From assembly GCA_964276095.1 (NCBI GenBank), contig CAXYDR010000003.1, positions 1,550,001-1,614,000 on the forward strand: a stretch of 64,000 nt of DNA. The letters run 5' to 3'. The translations under genes were made by a program, and so were the position numbers. The notes below the pieces were generated by a model, which did not search any database, was not told the DNA's origin, and saw only the letters and a list, made by a program, of their open reading frames with translations. Position 1 is the stretch's first letter. Each line of letters begins with the position of its first letter. This document shows positions 9,391 to 18,356 of this stretch, in pieces. The stretch comes from GCA-2733415 sp964276095. Lineage in GTDB: Bacteria; Bacteroidota; Bacteroidia; Flavobacteriales; Flavobacteriaceae.

Positions 9391-9420
9391 AGCCTTCAAG
9401 TTTTCTTGAAGGCTTTTTTT
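9391..9420 (+). terminator. Intrinsic terminator
   Basis: Perfect 10-bp stem agccttcaag / cttgaaggct with a tttt loop and a run of T, 21 bases after the stop of the secreted NTF2-like gene. Confidence 0.85.
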
Positions 9421-9467
9421 ATGTTTGCTAAATATATAGGAACAATATCACTTTAAAAGATATAGCC

Positions 9468-10685
9468 ATGCAAAACAAATATGACGTTATAATAGTAGGT
9501 GGAGGAGCCGCTGGTTTTTTTACTGCTATTAATGTAGCACAACAACGTTCCGATTTAAAAGTAGGTATACTTGAAAGAGGAAAGGATGTATTGCAGAAAG
9601 TGAAAGTTTCTGGAGGAGGACGATGTAATGTTACTCATGCTTGTTTTGACCCTAAGGAACTTACTCAGTATTATCCAAGAGGAGAAAAAGAATTATTAGG
9701 TCCGTTTCACCAGTTTTGTTGCGGTGATACTTTTGAATGGTTTGATCAACGTGGTATTGAATTAAAAATAGAAGAAGATGGGCGTGTGTTTCCTATTACA
9801 GATTCTTCTCAAACTATTATAGATTGCTTTCAAGCAGAAATTAAAAAATACAATATTGATGTGCTGACTAATCAGGCGCTAGTTGATTTTGAAAAAGAGA
9901 ATGATCAATGGGTTGTGTCAACTAAATCAGAGAAGTTTACAACAACTTCACTAGTAATAGCCGCGGGAAGTTCGCCTAAATTATGGAAGTTGATAAAATC
10001 GAAAGGACATAATATTATCAATCCAGTTCCATCTTTATTCACATTTAATATAAAAGATGATCGATTAACTGATATCCCAGGAGTAGTAGCACAAGATGTA
10101 GAAGTGAAAGTGCTGGATACAAATCTTGAAAGTACTGGTCCGTTATTAATTACTCATTGGGGATTAAGTGCGCCGTCTATTTTAAAATTATCAGCCTGGG
10201 GAGCCAGAACTTTAGCAGATAAGAATTACAAGTTTGATATTTCGGTTAATTTTATTGGCCTAGCAACTAATGATTGTTTGAATCGATTAAAAGAGTTAAA
10301 GCAAGAGATGGCTAAAAATTTAGTAGGGAAATACAATCAGTTTGAAGTGCCTAAACGTTTGTGGAGAAAATTAATAGAAGCATCTCAAATATCAGATACA
10401 ACTCGTTGGGCAGAAATAACAAAAGTTCAATTGGATAATTTAGCGAATCAATTAACTAATGCGGTTTTTAAAGTAGATGGGAAAAGTACTTTTAAGGAAG
10501 AATTTGTAACTGCTGGAGGAATTGATTTAAAGGAGATTAACTTCAAGCGCTTTGAAAGTAGAGTTCATAAGAATTTATTTTTCGCTGGAGAAGTATTAAA
10601 TATTGATGCAATAACAGGAGGGTTTAACTTTCAAAATGCATGGACTGGAGGATATTTAGTAGCTAAGGCAATTAGCGAAGAATAG
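9468..10685 (+). CDS. HI0933-family flavoprotein (NAD(P)/FAD-dependent oxidoreductase)
   Basis: A 405-residue FAD protein of the HI0933/YhiN family. The N-terminal dinucleotide-binding motif is DVIIVGGGAAGFFTA (residues 6-20). The family signature VSGGGRCNVTH is at about 47-57. The C-terminal AGEVLNIDAITGGFNFQNAW (about 372-391) closes the FAD site. The physiological reaction of this family is not established. The gene stands alone, with a degenerate palindromic repeat downstream (10690-10746). Confidence 0.92.
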   Translation: MQNKYDVIIVGGGAAGFFTAINVAQQRSDLKVGILERGKDVLQKVKVSGGGRCNVTHACFDPKELTQYYPRGEKELLGPFHQFCCGDTFEWFDQRGIELKIEEDGRVFPITDSSQTIIDCFQAEIKKYNIDVLTNQALVDFEKENDQWVVSTKSEKFTTTSLVIAAGSSPKLWKLIKSKGHNIINPVPSLFTFNIKDDRLTDIPGVVAQDVEVKVLDTNLESTGPLLITHWGLSAPSILKLSAWGARTLADKNYKFDISVNFIGLATNDCLNRLKELKQEMAKNLVGKYNQFEVPKRLWRKLIEASQISDTTRWAEITKVQLDNLANQLTNAVFKVDGKSTFKEEFVTAGGIDLKEINFKRFESRVHKNLFFAGEVLNIDAITGGFNFQNAWTGGYLVAKAISEE

Positions 10686-10689
10686 TTTT

Positions 10690-10746
10690 TGTCATTTCCA
10701 TCATAGAAGAAATCTCATTAAGTTGTTCTTGTAGAGAAATCGATAT
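10690..10746. repeat. Degenerate copy of a palindromic intergenic repeat
   Basis: Begins tgtcatttc and contains agaaatctcat and gagaaatcgat. These match parts of the arms of the intact palindrome at 34483-34562 in the same order, but the right terminal arm is lost. Confidence 0.4.
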
Positions 10747-10788
10747 CTGTTAACAAAAAAACAGCAGGCTTTTTTTATTTAGAAAAAC

Positions 10789-10796
10789 TATATTTG
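10789..10796 (+). promoter_or_regulatory. Candidate -7 promoter element for mvaD
   Basis: TATATTTG matches TAnnTTTG, about 20 bases before the mvaD ATG, giving a short leader. Confidence 0.5.
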
Positions 10797-10815
10797 TTAA
10801 AAATAAAATCACACA

Positions 10816-11904
10816 ATGCAAGATCAAGCATTTATACATACAACATCAGAAATTACTATAGATAATGGAACTGTAACTTGGGAATCACCAAGTAACATTG
10901 CTCTAGTTAAATATTGGGGAAAAAAGGAGAATCAAATCCCTGCTAATCCTTCTGTGAGTTTTACATTGAGTAATTGTAAAACAATTACAACATTATCATA
11001 TAAGAAACGTATTGTCTCTTCTGATGAATATCAGTTTGAAGTTTATTTGGAAGGAAATAAGCAAGACGATTTTAAACCTAAAATAGATACATTCTTTAAA
11101 AGAATAGAGCAATATGTTCCATTTATAAAAGATTATGAATTTAAAATAGAGACTTCAAATACTTTCCCGCATAGTTCTGGTATTGCATCGTCAGCATCAG
11201 GAATGAGTGCTATGGCATTATGTATAATGTCTATTGAAAAAGAATTAAATCCTAGTTTATCAGATGCTGATTTCACTAAAAAAGCATCTTTTTTGGCAAG
11301 ATTAGGGTCGGGGAGTGCTTGCAGAAGTTTAGAAGGCGATTTGGTTTGCTGGGGAACTCACAAAGAAATTCCTGGGACTTCAGATTTGTTTGGGGCCAAG
11401 TATCCGTTTGAAGTACACGACAACTTTAAAAACTATCAGGACACTATTTTATTAGTTGATAAAGGAGAAAAGCAAGTATCTAGTACAGTTGGTCATGATT
11501 TAATGCACAATCATCCGTATGCAGAAAATCGATTTCAACAAGCGCATGATAATTTATCGAAGTTAATAACAATATTTAAATCGGGAGATTTAAAATCATT
11601 CATTGAAATAGTAGAAAGTGAGGCATTAACGTTGCATGCAATGATGATGACTAGTTTGCCTTATTTCATATTGATGAAGCCAAATACACTGGAAATTATA
11701 AATAAAATTTGGGCGTTTAGACAAGCGTCTGGCTTGCATTTATGCTTTACATTAGATGCTGGAGCTAATGTACACTTACTATATCCGGAAAATGAAAAGG
11801 AACAAGTTTTAGATTTCATTAACAGTCAATTAGTTGGCTATTGCCAAAATGGTCACTATATTTGTGATAGTATCGGTTTGGGCGCTAATTTAATTGAGAA
11901 TTAA
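10816..11904 (+). CDS. mvaD: Diphosphomevalonate decarboxylase
   Basis: GHMP-family enzyme converting mevalonate diphosphate to isopentenyl diphosphate with ATP, the last step of the classical mevalonate pathway. At 362 residues it has SPSNIALVKYWGKKE (about residues 25-39), the decarboxylase N-terminal signature, and PHSSGIASSASGMSAMA (about 118-134), the phosphate-binding loop. The C-terminal half carries LCFTLDAGANVHLL with the catalytic Asp of the family. It is followed closely by a mevalonate kinase and a UbiA-type prenyltransferase, forming an isoprenoid block. Confidence 0.96.
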   Translation: MQDQAFIHTTSEITIDNGTVTWESPSNIALVKYWGKKENQIPANPSVSFTLSNCKTITTLSYKKRIVSSDEYQFEVYLEGNKQDDFKPKIDTFFKRIEQYVPFIKDYEFKIETSNTFPHSSGIASSASGMSAMALCIMSIEKELNPSLSDADFTKKASFLARLGSGSACRSLEGDLVCWGTHKEIPGTSDLFGAKYPFEVHDNFKNYQDTILLVDKGEKQVSSTVGHDLMHNHPYAENRFQQAHDNLSKLITIFKSGDLKSFIEIVESEALTLHAMMMTSLPYFILMKPNTLEIINKIWAFRQASGLHLCFTLDAGANVHLLYPENEKEQVLDFINSQLVGYCQNGHYICDSIGLGANLIEN

Positions 11905-11944
11905 CACTAGAACAGAAAACTCCAATTGTAAACTGAAGACTATG

Positions 11945-12883
11945 ATGAAGGGACCACTTTTTTACTCGAAAATATTATTATTTGGTGAATACGGAATCAT
12001 TAAAGATTCTAAAGGATTATCTATTCCATATAATTTTTACAATGGAGCATTAAAGATGGATGATACTTCTTCTGAAGAAGCTATCTCTTCTAATAAAAAC
12101 TTAAAAGCATTAGCTAATCATTTAGAGCAATTACAAGAAACGAAACATAGTTTAGCTCAATTTGATATTGATGGTTTACAACAAGATTTGGCTAATGGAA
12201 TGTATTTTGATTCTTCTATTCCTCAAGGATATGGAGTGGGGAGTTCAGGAGCATTAGTAGCTTCTATTTATGATAAATATGCACAGAATAAAATAACGGT
12301 TTTAGAAAATTTAACCAGAGAAAAATTGCTTCAATTAAAAGAAGTTTTTGCTCAAATGGAATCGTTTTTTCATGGTAAAAGTTCGGGTTTAGATCCGCTA
12401 AACAGTTATTTAAGTCTGCCTATTTTAATTAATTCTAAAGATAATATTGAACCTACGGGTTTACCATCTCAACAAACTACTGGTAAAGGAGCTGTTTTTT
12501 TATTAGATTCTGGTATTGTTGGCGAAACTGCACCAATGGTTAATATTTTCATGGAAAACATGAAGCAGGAAGGGTTTAGAACTATGTTAAAAACACAGTT
12601 TACCAAACATACCGATGCTTGTGTTGATGACTTTTTGAAAGGTAATATCAGTTCATTATTCGGAAATGTAAAGCAATTGTCTAAAGTTGTGTTAAATAAC
12701 TTTAAACCAATGATTCCAGAACAATTTCACAAACTTTGGAAACAAGGAATTGAAACGAATGACTACTATTTAAAATTATGTGGTTCAGGTGGTGGAGGTT
12801 ATATTCTTGGGTTTACTGAAGATTATGATAAGGCTCAAAAAGTATTGAAAGATTATAAGCTAGAAGTAGTTTATAACTTTTAG
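11945..12883 (+). CDS. Mevalonate kinase (GHMP kinase)
   Basis: Phosphorylates mevalonate in the mevalonate pathway. The N terminus MKGPLFYSKILLFGEYGII matches the flavobacterial GHMP kinase pattern; LFGEYG is the usual N-terminal GHMP box. PQGYGVGSSGALVAS (about residues 97-111) is the ATP-binding loop and KLCGSGGGGYILGF (about 278-291) the C-terminal motif 3. I place the start at the second of two adjacent ATGs (11942 or 11945); a longer frame to 11894 would overlap mvaD and add residues with no family similarity. The gene begins about 40 bases after mvaD. A phosphomevalonate kinase role cannot be wholly excluded. Confidence 0.88.
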   Translation: MKGPLFYSKILLFGEYGIIKDSKGLSIPYNFYNGALKMDDTSSEEAISSNKNLKALANHLEQLQETKHSLAQFDIDGLQQDLANGMYFDSSIPQGYGVGSSGALVASIYDKYAQNKITVLENLTREKLLQLKEVFAQMESFFHGKSSGLDPLNSYLSLPILINSKDNIEPTGLPSQQTTGKGAVFLLDSGIVGETAPMVNIFMENMKQEGFRTMLKTQFTKHTDACVDDFLKGNISSLFGNVKQLSKVVLNNFKPMIPEQFHKLWKQGIETNDYYLKLCGSGGGGYILGFTEDYDKAQKVLKDYKLEVVYNF

Positions 12884-12890
12884 AGTAAAT

Positions 12891-12943
12891 TGTCACTTCG
12901 AGTGATTTTCGAAGAAAAACAAAGAAAATTGTATTGAGAAGTC
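12891..12943. repeat. Intergenic repeat-like element, second family
   Basis: tgtcacttcgagtgattttcg... ends in gagaagtct, so the outer arms are partly complementary (cacttcgag versus gagaagt). It resembles short palindromic repeats in flavobacterial intergenic DNA but differs from the 34483-34562 family. Only one copy is seen in this window. Confidence 0.35.
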
Positions 12944-12992
12944 TAGCCATTAGGCTTTAAATAATTTAAAAGAGCACTCTAGTTTCTAATCT

Positions 12993-13916
12993 ATGTTTTC
13001 AAGAAAATACAAGCTGATTTTAAAAAAACTATTCAGTTTATTTTCGGTAGTTAGAGGATACAATATTTTAATTATTGTATTAGCACAATACCTATCTTCA
13101 ATTTACATATTGGCAAAAGACACTTCATTAAAAGAAGTATTGTTTGATCCTAAGTTATTCACTTTAGTTTTTGCAACATCATTAGTTATTGCTGCAGGGT
13201 ACATTATCAATAATTTTTACGATTCAGAAAAAGATTTAATTAATAGGCCAAAGAAATCTATGTTAGATAAGTTGGTGAGTCAAAACACAAAGTTATCTGG
13301 GTACTTTGTGCTTAATTTTCTTACAGTGATTTTGGCGAGTTATGTGTCGTTTAAGGCAGTATTGTTTTTTTCGTCCTATATTTTTATGATTTGGTTCTAT
13401 TCTCATAAGCTGAAGAAATACCCTTTTATAGGAAATTTAATAGCCTCAACTTTAGCGATAGCTCCATTCTTTATTGTATTTGTATACTATAGAAATTTCG
13501 ATACGGTAATTTTCTTTCACGGGTTGTTTTTAGCATTAATTATATCGATGCGTGAAATCACTAAAGATTTGGAAAACATTAAAGGCGATTTAACGCTGAA
13601 CTATAAAACTATACCAGTTGCTTATGGCATTAAAATTACGAAGTTAATCCTTACAGGATTAATTGTATTAACATTGATTACATCTGTAGTATTAGCAAAC
13701 TATTTCGAAATTGGTAAAATGAATTATTACTTTTATTTCACTGCAATAGTTATTTTATTTTATGCTGTAAAGTTATGGTTGGCCAACAAAAAGGCACATT
13801 ATTTATTATTACACAACGTACTTAAGTTTGTTATTGTTGTAGGAGCTTTTAGTATCGTTTTAATTAAGCCTGAATTAATATTGAACAAATTGCAAGTATT
13901 GGCGACTTTTTTTTAA
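12993..13916 (+). CDS. UbiA-family prenyltransferase
   Basis: A 307-residue integral membrane protein with about eight or nine hydrophobic helices. The first Asp-rich motif NNFYDSEKDLINRPKK (about residues 72-87) and the second DLENIKGD (about 191-198) bind the Mg-prenyl diphosphate, as in the UbiA superfamily. The family includes geranylgeranylglycerol-phosphate geranylgeranyltransferase and menaquinone- or heme-prenylating enzymes. The position after mvaD and mevalonate kinase ties it to isoprenoid use, but the acceptor cannot be read from sequence. A repeat-like spacer of about 110 bases separates it from the kinase. Confidence 0.88.
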   Translation: MFSRKYKLILKKLFSLFSVVRGYNILIIVLAQYLSSIYILAKDTSLKEVLFDPKLFTLVFATSLVIAAGYIINNFYDSEKDLINRPKKSMLDKLVSQNTKLSGYFVLNFLTVILASYVSFKAVLFFSSYIFMIWFYSHKLKKYPFIGNLIASTLAIAPFFIVFVYYRNFDTVIFFHGLFLALIISMREITKDLENIKGDLTLNYKTIPVAYGIKITKLILTGLIVLTLITSVVLANYFEIGKMNYYFYFTAIVILFYAVKLWLANKKAHYLLLHNVLKFVIVVGAFSIVLIKPELILNKLQVLATFF

Positions 13917-14114
13917 TTTAGGAAAACTACTAGATAAATGAAATTAGCTATTGAGTATAAGAATATTTAAGTGTCTCTAACGTAGATAAACTAATACTAT
14001 GTGTGTGCTACATTTAGCATTAAAAAGAATAATTAGTGCTAAAAACCAATATAATGTCTTCATGTTTAGGTTAATTAGACGATAAAACACGCATAATTAT
14101 AAAATAAATAGCAA

Positions 14115-14122
14115 TACCTTTG
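14115..14122 (+). promoter_or_regulatory. Candidate -7 promoter element for the pseudouridine synthase gene
   Basis: TACCTTTG matches TAnnTTTG. The predicted start lies about 12 bases before the ATG at 14140. Confidence 0.5.
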
Positions 14123-14139
14123 CGCAAAATTTAGTAGAC

Positions 14140-14997
14140 ATGTCAAGCGAAAGAAAGAACACTGATAGAAAGAAGCATACAAACGATTCTTATAAAAAAG
14201 CGAATGCCCCAAAATCAAGAGCGTCGAAGTCAAAAACTTCCGTAAAGAAAACTACGGATAAAGCGGCTCCTGTAAAAAAAGCGGCATCTGATGAAATTCG
14301 TTTAAATAAATATATTGCAAATTCTGGTATATGTTCTCGTCGTGAAGCAGACATGTATATTTCTATTGGTAGTGTTACTGTTAATGGAAAAGTAGTTTCA
14401 GAAATGGGGTACAAAGTAAAGAGGGATGATGATGTTCGTTATGACGGAAGTAGAGTTAGCCCTGAGCCTATGGCGTATGTGCTTTTAAACAAGCCTAAGG
14501 GTTTTGCCACTACTACAAGTGAAAGTAAAGGTAGAACTGTTATGGATTTAGTTTCAAATGCTACCAGCTCAAGAATTAAGCCTGTAGGAAGGTTAGGAAG
14601 AAACTCTACTGGATTATTGTTTTTTACCAATGATGATGACATGGTTAAGAAATTTACGGGTTCTAAAACTGGAGTTAAGCGTTTATTTCATGTAGAATTG
14701 GATAAAAACTTAAAACAAGAAGATCTTAAAAAGATTCAAGAAGGTGTTCTTATTGAAGGTAAAAAAGTAACTGTTGTTGAAGCAACTTATATTACCAATT
14801 CACCTAAAAACGAATTAGGGATTTCTATTTTAAATACTGGAAATGGAGTGTTAAGAAATATTTTTGAACACCTTGGATACGATTTGATTAAAGTTGATTG
14901 TGTTATGATTGGTGACTTAACTAAAAAGGATATCCCAAGAGGACATTGGAAACATTTAACAGAACAAGAACTAATTAACTTAAAGCATTTTAAGTAG
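14140..14997 (+). CDS. RsuA/RluB-family rRNA pseudouridine synthase
   Basis: A 285-residue protein that isomerises uridine in rRNA. The first 48 residues are Lys/Ser/Ala-rich and probably disordered, a common addition in Bacteroidetes. An S4 RNA-binding domain follows: IRLNKYIANSGICSRREAD (about residues 50-68). The catalytic domain contains GRLGRNSTGLLFFTND (about 155-170), where the usual catalytic Asp motif GRLDxxTxGLL is expected; here the residue after GRL is Gly, followed by Arg-Asn. That substitution is unusual and could mean reduced or altered activity. Closed by a good terminator. Confidence 0.88.
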   Translation: MSSERKNTDRKKHTNDSYKKANAPKSRASKSKTSVKKTTDKAAPVKKAASDEIRLNKYIANSGICSRREADMYISIGSVTVNGKVVSEMGYKVKRDDDVRYDGSRVSPEPMAYVLLNKPKGFATTTSESKGRTVMDLVSNATSSRIKPVGRLGRNSTGLLFFTNDDDMVKKFTGSKTGVKRLFHVELDKNLKQEDLKKIQEGVLIEGKKVTVVEATYITNSPKNELGISILNTGNGVLRNIFEHLGYDLIKVDCVMIGDLTKKDIPRGHWKHLTEQELINLKHFK

Positions 14998-15022
14998 TAG
15001 TTTTCTAATTTATAAAAATATG

Positions 15023-15060
15023 AAAGTCCTTTTTAATTAATTTTGAAAGGACTTTTTTTA
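15023..15060 (+). terminator. Intrinsic terminator
   Basis: 10-bp stem aaagtccttt / aaaggacttt with a 13-base AT-rich loop and T-run, 25 bases after the pseudouridine synthase stop. Confidence 0.8.
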
Positions 15061-15148
15061 TGTGGGAATAAAATTATTAATTACGAGATAACTATTCTTA
15101 ATAAAAACCATTAATTTCGTTTTTTATTTTAGAAAAAACCTACAAAAG

Positions 15149-15156
15149 TATTTTTG
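15149..15156 (+). promoter_or_regulatory. Candidate -7 promoter element for the MBOAT gene
   Basis: TATTTTTG matches TAnnTTTG, about 45 bases before the MBOAT ATG. Confidence 0.45.
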
Positions 15157-15200
15157 GATAACCTAGTAGGATTATAAACTCATATAAAACAAAAACAACA

Positions 15201-16637
15201 ATGTTATTTAATTCTATTGATTTTGCAATATTTCTGCCGATAGTTTTTGCTTTATATTGGCTCTTAAAAAATTTCAATTTAAAATTTCAAAACTTACTAA
15301 TCGTCGCAGCAAGTTACTTATTTTACGGCTGGTGGGATTGGAGATTTTTGTCGTTAATACTTTTTAGTACAATAATAGATTATACTGTTGGGGTATATTT
15401 ATCCAAAACATCTCATGCTGGAAAAAGAAAAGCCCTTTTATGGACTAGTATTCTTATAAATTTAGGGTTCTTAGGTTTTTTTAAATATTACAACTTCTTT
15501 TTAGATAATTTTATAAGTGCTTTTTCTCTTTTTGGAAGTAAATTAGAAGTTAGTTCTTTACAAGTTATTTTGCCAGTAGGAATTAGTTTCTATACATTTC
15601 AAACTTTAAGCTATACAATTGATGTGTATCGTAAAACACTAAAGCCAACAAATGATTTTATAGCATTCGCTGCTTTTGTTAGTTTTTTCCCGCAATTAGT
15701 AGCTGGTCCTATTGAACGTGCATCTAATTTATTGCCTCAGTTTTATAAAAAAAGAAAATTTGATTATAATAACGCAGTAAATGGACTTCGTCAGATATTA
15801 TGGGGGCTTTTTAAGAAAGTAGTCATAGCTGATAATTGTGCTGAGTATGCTAATATTATTTTTAATAATTCAGATGATTACTCAGGGAGTACATTGTTTT
15901 TAGGTGCGTTATTTTTTACTTTTCAAATTTATGGTGATTTCTCAGGGTATTCTGACATTGCTATAGGTACGTCAAGATTATTTGGGTTTAATTTACAACA
16001 GAATTTTGCGTTCCCTTATTTTTCAAGAGATATTGCAGAGTTTTGGAGACGTTGGCATATATCATTATCTACCTGGTTTAGAGACTACTTATATATCCCA
16101 TTAGGAGGGAGTAGAGGTGGTACTTCGATGAAAATAAGAAACACCTTTATTATTTTTATTGTTAGTGGGTTTTGGCACGGAGCAAATTGGACATTTATAA
16201 TTTGGGGGGCTTTAAATGCAGTTTATTTTTTACCATTATTGTTATCCAATAAAAACAGACAGAATATAGGGGTAGTTGCTCAGGGAAGTTACCTGCCAAC
16301 AATAAAAGAATTCCTTAATATGTCACTAACATTTGTTTTAAGTGTAATTGCTTGGGTGTTTTTTAGAGCAGAAAATGTTTCTCATGCGTTAAGTTATTTG
16401 TCAGAGATATTCTCATTATCACTGTTTACTAAAATGGAGGTTAGAACTGGGAATACTTTATTATTGATATTGGTGTTTATAATAATAGAATGGATAGGTA
16501 GAGAGTCGCAATATGCAATAGAAAACATAGGTATGAAATGGAAACGACCATTTAGACTAGTATTTTATTATGCATTGATAGTAGCTATATTTTGGTTTGC
16601 AGGGAAGGAACAACAGTTTATTTATTTTCAATTTTAG
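15201..16637 (+). CDS. MBOAT-family O-acyltransferase (AlgI/DltB type)
   Basis: A 478-residue polytopic membrane protein that, by family, moves an acyl (usually acetyl) group across the inner membrane to an extracytoplasmic glycan or teichoic-type acceptor. The family core SFFPQLVAGPIERAS (about residues 155-169) and the conserved active-site segment FWRRWHISLSTWFRDYLYIP (about 278-297) are present, then FWHGANWTFIIWG with the invariant His. The next gene, two bases downstream, encodes an SGNH-like partner, the usual arrangement for polysaccharide O-acetylation systems. The modified polymer is unknown. Confidence 0.93.
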   Translation: MLFNSIDFAIFLPIVFALYWLLKNFNLKFQNLLIVAASYLFYGWWDWRFLSLILFSTIIDYTVGVYLSKTSHAGKRKALLWTSILINLGFLGFFKYYNFFLDNFISAFSLFGSKLEVSSLQVILPVGISFYTFQTLSYTIDVYRKTLKPTNDFIAFAAFVSFFPQLVAGPIERASNLLPQFYKKRKFDYNNAVNGLRQILWGLFKKVVIADNCAEYANIIFNNSDDYSGSTLFLGALFFTFQIYGDFSGYSDIAIGTSRLFGFNLQQNFAFPYFSRDIAEFWRRWHISLSTWFRDYLYIPLGGSRGGTSMKIRNTFIIFIVSGFWHGANWTFIIWGALNAVYFLPLLLSNKNRQNIGVVAQGSYLPTIKEFLNMSLTFVLSVIAWVFFRAENVSHALSYLSEIFSLSLFTKMEVRTGNTLLLILVFIIIEWIGRESQYAIENIGMKWKRPFRLVFYYALIVAIFWFAGKEQQFIYFQF

Positions 16638-16639
16638 GA

Positions 16640-17554
16640 ATGAAAAAATTTAACTTAAAAATTAGTGTTTTTTTATTACCTGTTGTGTTCGCATTTTTGG
16701 TGTTAGAAATATTAATTAGATATATACCCAATGATTACTCTTATAAAAAGAGCTATCTGGATGAAAATGCTAAAAATATTGAAACCTTAATTTTAGGAAG
16801 CTCACATAGTTATTACGGGATAAATCCAGAATATTTCAAAAGCAATACTTTTAATGCAAGTCATATTTCTCAAAGCATAGATTTAGATTATAAAATTCTG
16901 TATAAATATAAAGAAGATCTTACCAAGCTAAAAAGGATTGTTTTACCTATAGATTATTTTACTTTTTACTATAAACTATCAACAGGAATTGAGTTTTGGA
17001 GAGGGAAAAATTATGATATTTACTATCATATAAATAACTCAAATAGAATATCAGATAAAGCAGAGATTTTATCAATTGGATTGAAAAAAAACATAAAGAG
17101 AATAAAAACTCATTATTTAAAAACGCAAGAAAGCATTACGTGTTCAAAACTAGGATACGGACATTTAGAAGTTCCTCAGTTTAATTTAGAAGAGACAGGT
17201 AAAGCATCATCATTGCGTCATACATATACCACGAGTATTGATTTTGAAGAGAATGTTGCTATGCTTGATTTAATTCTTAAAACAGCTAGAGAAATGGAGG
17301 TAGAGGTAATATTACTAACTAGCCCAGCATTTAAAACGTATGTTGAAAACATAGATTCAGGACAGTTAAAAATAACATTGGGAGAAATAAATAGGTTGGT
17401 GCAAAAGTATCCGAACAGTAGCTATTTTAATTTTTTGGCTGACAAGAGTTTTACCGAATTAGATTTCCGTGATGCAGATCACCTGAATAGTGCAGGGAGC
17501 AAGAAATTATCTATAGAGCTTAACAATATTGTAGAAGAAAATAAAGTTAATTAA
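16640..17554 (+). CDS. SGNH-like (AlgJ/AlgX/DltD-type) partner of the MBOAT acyltransferase
   Basis: I start it at the ATG at 16640, two bases after the MBOAT stop and preceded by AGGA; a longer frame from 16592 would lie within the MBOAT gene. The protein has 304 residues with one N-terminal hydrophobic helix (about 6-24) as anchor, leaving the rest periplasmic. LILGSSHSYYGINP (about 49-62) fits the SGNH block I with nucleophile Ser, and DADHLNSAGSKKL (about 282-294) supplies the C-terminal Asp-x2-His. Its probable role is to transfer the acyl group from the MBOAT protein to the final glycan. It overlaps the convergent hydrolase gene by 8 bases. Confidence 0.75.
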   Translation: MKKFNLKISVFLLPVVFAFLVLEILIRYIPNDYSYKKSYLDENAKNIETLILGSSHSYYGINPEYFKSNTFNASHISQSIDLDYKILYKYKEDLTKLKRIVLPIDYFTFYYKLSTGIEFWRGKNYDIYYHINNSNRISDKAEILSIGLKKNIKRIKTHYLKTQESITCSKLGYGHLEVPQFNLEETGKASSLRHTYTTSIDFEENVAMLDLILKTAREMEVEVILLTSPAFKTYVENIDSGQLKITLGEINRLVQKYPNSSYFNFLADKSFTELDFRDADHLNSAGSKKLSIELNNIVEENKVN

Positions 17555-18356
17555 ATTGGTTTAAAATATCAGGTAATTTTTGACGATAGTGTTCACTTCT
17601 ATAGATTCCATTATGATTACAATTGTCTATTAAATATAAATCAACATTATTAGGGACAAGCTGTTTTAATTTATTAGAATTCCCCTCAGGTGTTATCAGT
17701 TGATCATTCCTTCCGTGAAAAATTATAATTGGGCATTTTACTTGTTGAATGAACTGATGTGTAGGTATCTTATAACTAATTAAAAAAGGAGGGACAAGCG
17801 GAGCTACCTTCCTAACTAAAGAAGTAAATGAATAATAAGGAGCTTCAAGTATCAGTAATTTAGGATTGTTTTCCGCTGCTAGTTTTGCTGCTAATCCCGA
17901 GCCAATTGAAAACCCTAGAACAGTGATATTGCTTTCCTTATATTTTGTTTTTAATAAATTATATACTTGTTGCATGTCACTATGCAGCATTTTTTCGTTT
18001 TTAATTTCGTTTTTATTTTTCCCGAAACCTCTATAATCTACAAATAAAATATCATAATTATTATCGGTATATAAATTTGCTCTCAATCCCCAGTCATGTA
18101 ATGCTCCTGCATTTCCGTGTAAGTATAAAATAACTCCTTTTGAATTTTCACTTTTAAATAACAATGTATTTAAAGTGTTTTTGTTGTCAACAGAAATATT
18201 AATTTCCTCAAATTTAGAATCGAATTTATATTGGTAACTACTAGCAAGTTTTTTTGGATTAAAAAAGAATTTCTCTTGATTGAAATAGAAAAAACCCATC
18301 GCTATTGTATATAGTGTGATAAGTAATATGAAAAGTTGTTTTACTCTTTTAAACAT
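17547..18356 (-). CDS. Alpha/beta hydrolase with N-terminal membrane anchor
   Basis: A 269-residue protein with a hydrophobic N terminus (about residues 8-26), then an alpha/beta hydrolase fold. LYLHGNAGALHDWG (about 78-91) gives the oxyanion HGNAG motif, VLGFSIGSGLAA (about 147-158) the nucleophile elbow G-F-S-I-G, HGRNDQLITPEGN (about 214-226) the acid, and DNCNHNGI the catalytic His. It resembles the BEM46/YfhR-like serine hydrolases. Substrate unknown. The start overlaps the preceding mannosyltransferase gene by 8 bases, so the two are co-translated. Confidence 0.85.
   Translation of the reverse strand: MFKRVKQLFILLITLYTIAMGFFYFNQEKFFFNPKKLASSYQYKFDSKFEEINISVDNKNTLNTLLFKSENSKGVILYLHGNAGALHDWGLRANLYTDNNYDILFVDYRGFGKNKNEIKNEKMLHSDMQQVYNLLKTKYKESNITVLGFSIGSGLAAKLAAENNPKLLILEAPYYSFTSLVRKVAPLVPPFLISYKIPTHQFIQQVKCPIIIFHGRNDQLITPEGNSNKLKQLVPNNVDLYLIDNCNHNGIYRSEHYRQKLPDILNQFN

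Noticed and set aside
11894..11944. Longer N terminus for mevalonate kinase
   Set aside because: It overlaps mvaD and adds residues without similarity; the family start fits the ATG pair at 11942-11945.
16592..16639. Longer N terminus for the SGNH-like protein
   Set aside because: It lies in the 3' end of the MBOAT gene in another frame, and the ATG at 16640 has AGGA before it and starts the expected membrane anchor.
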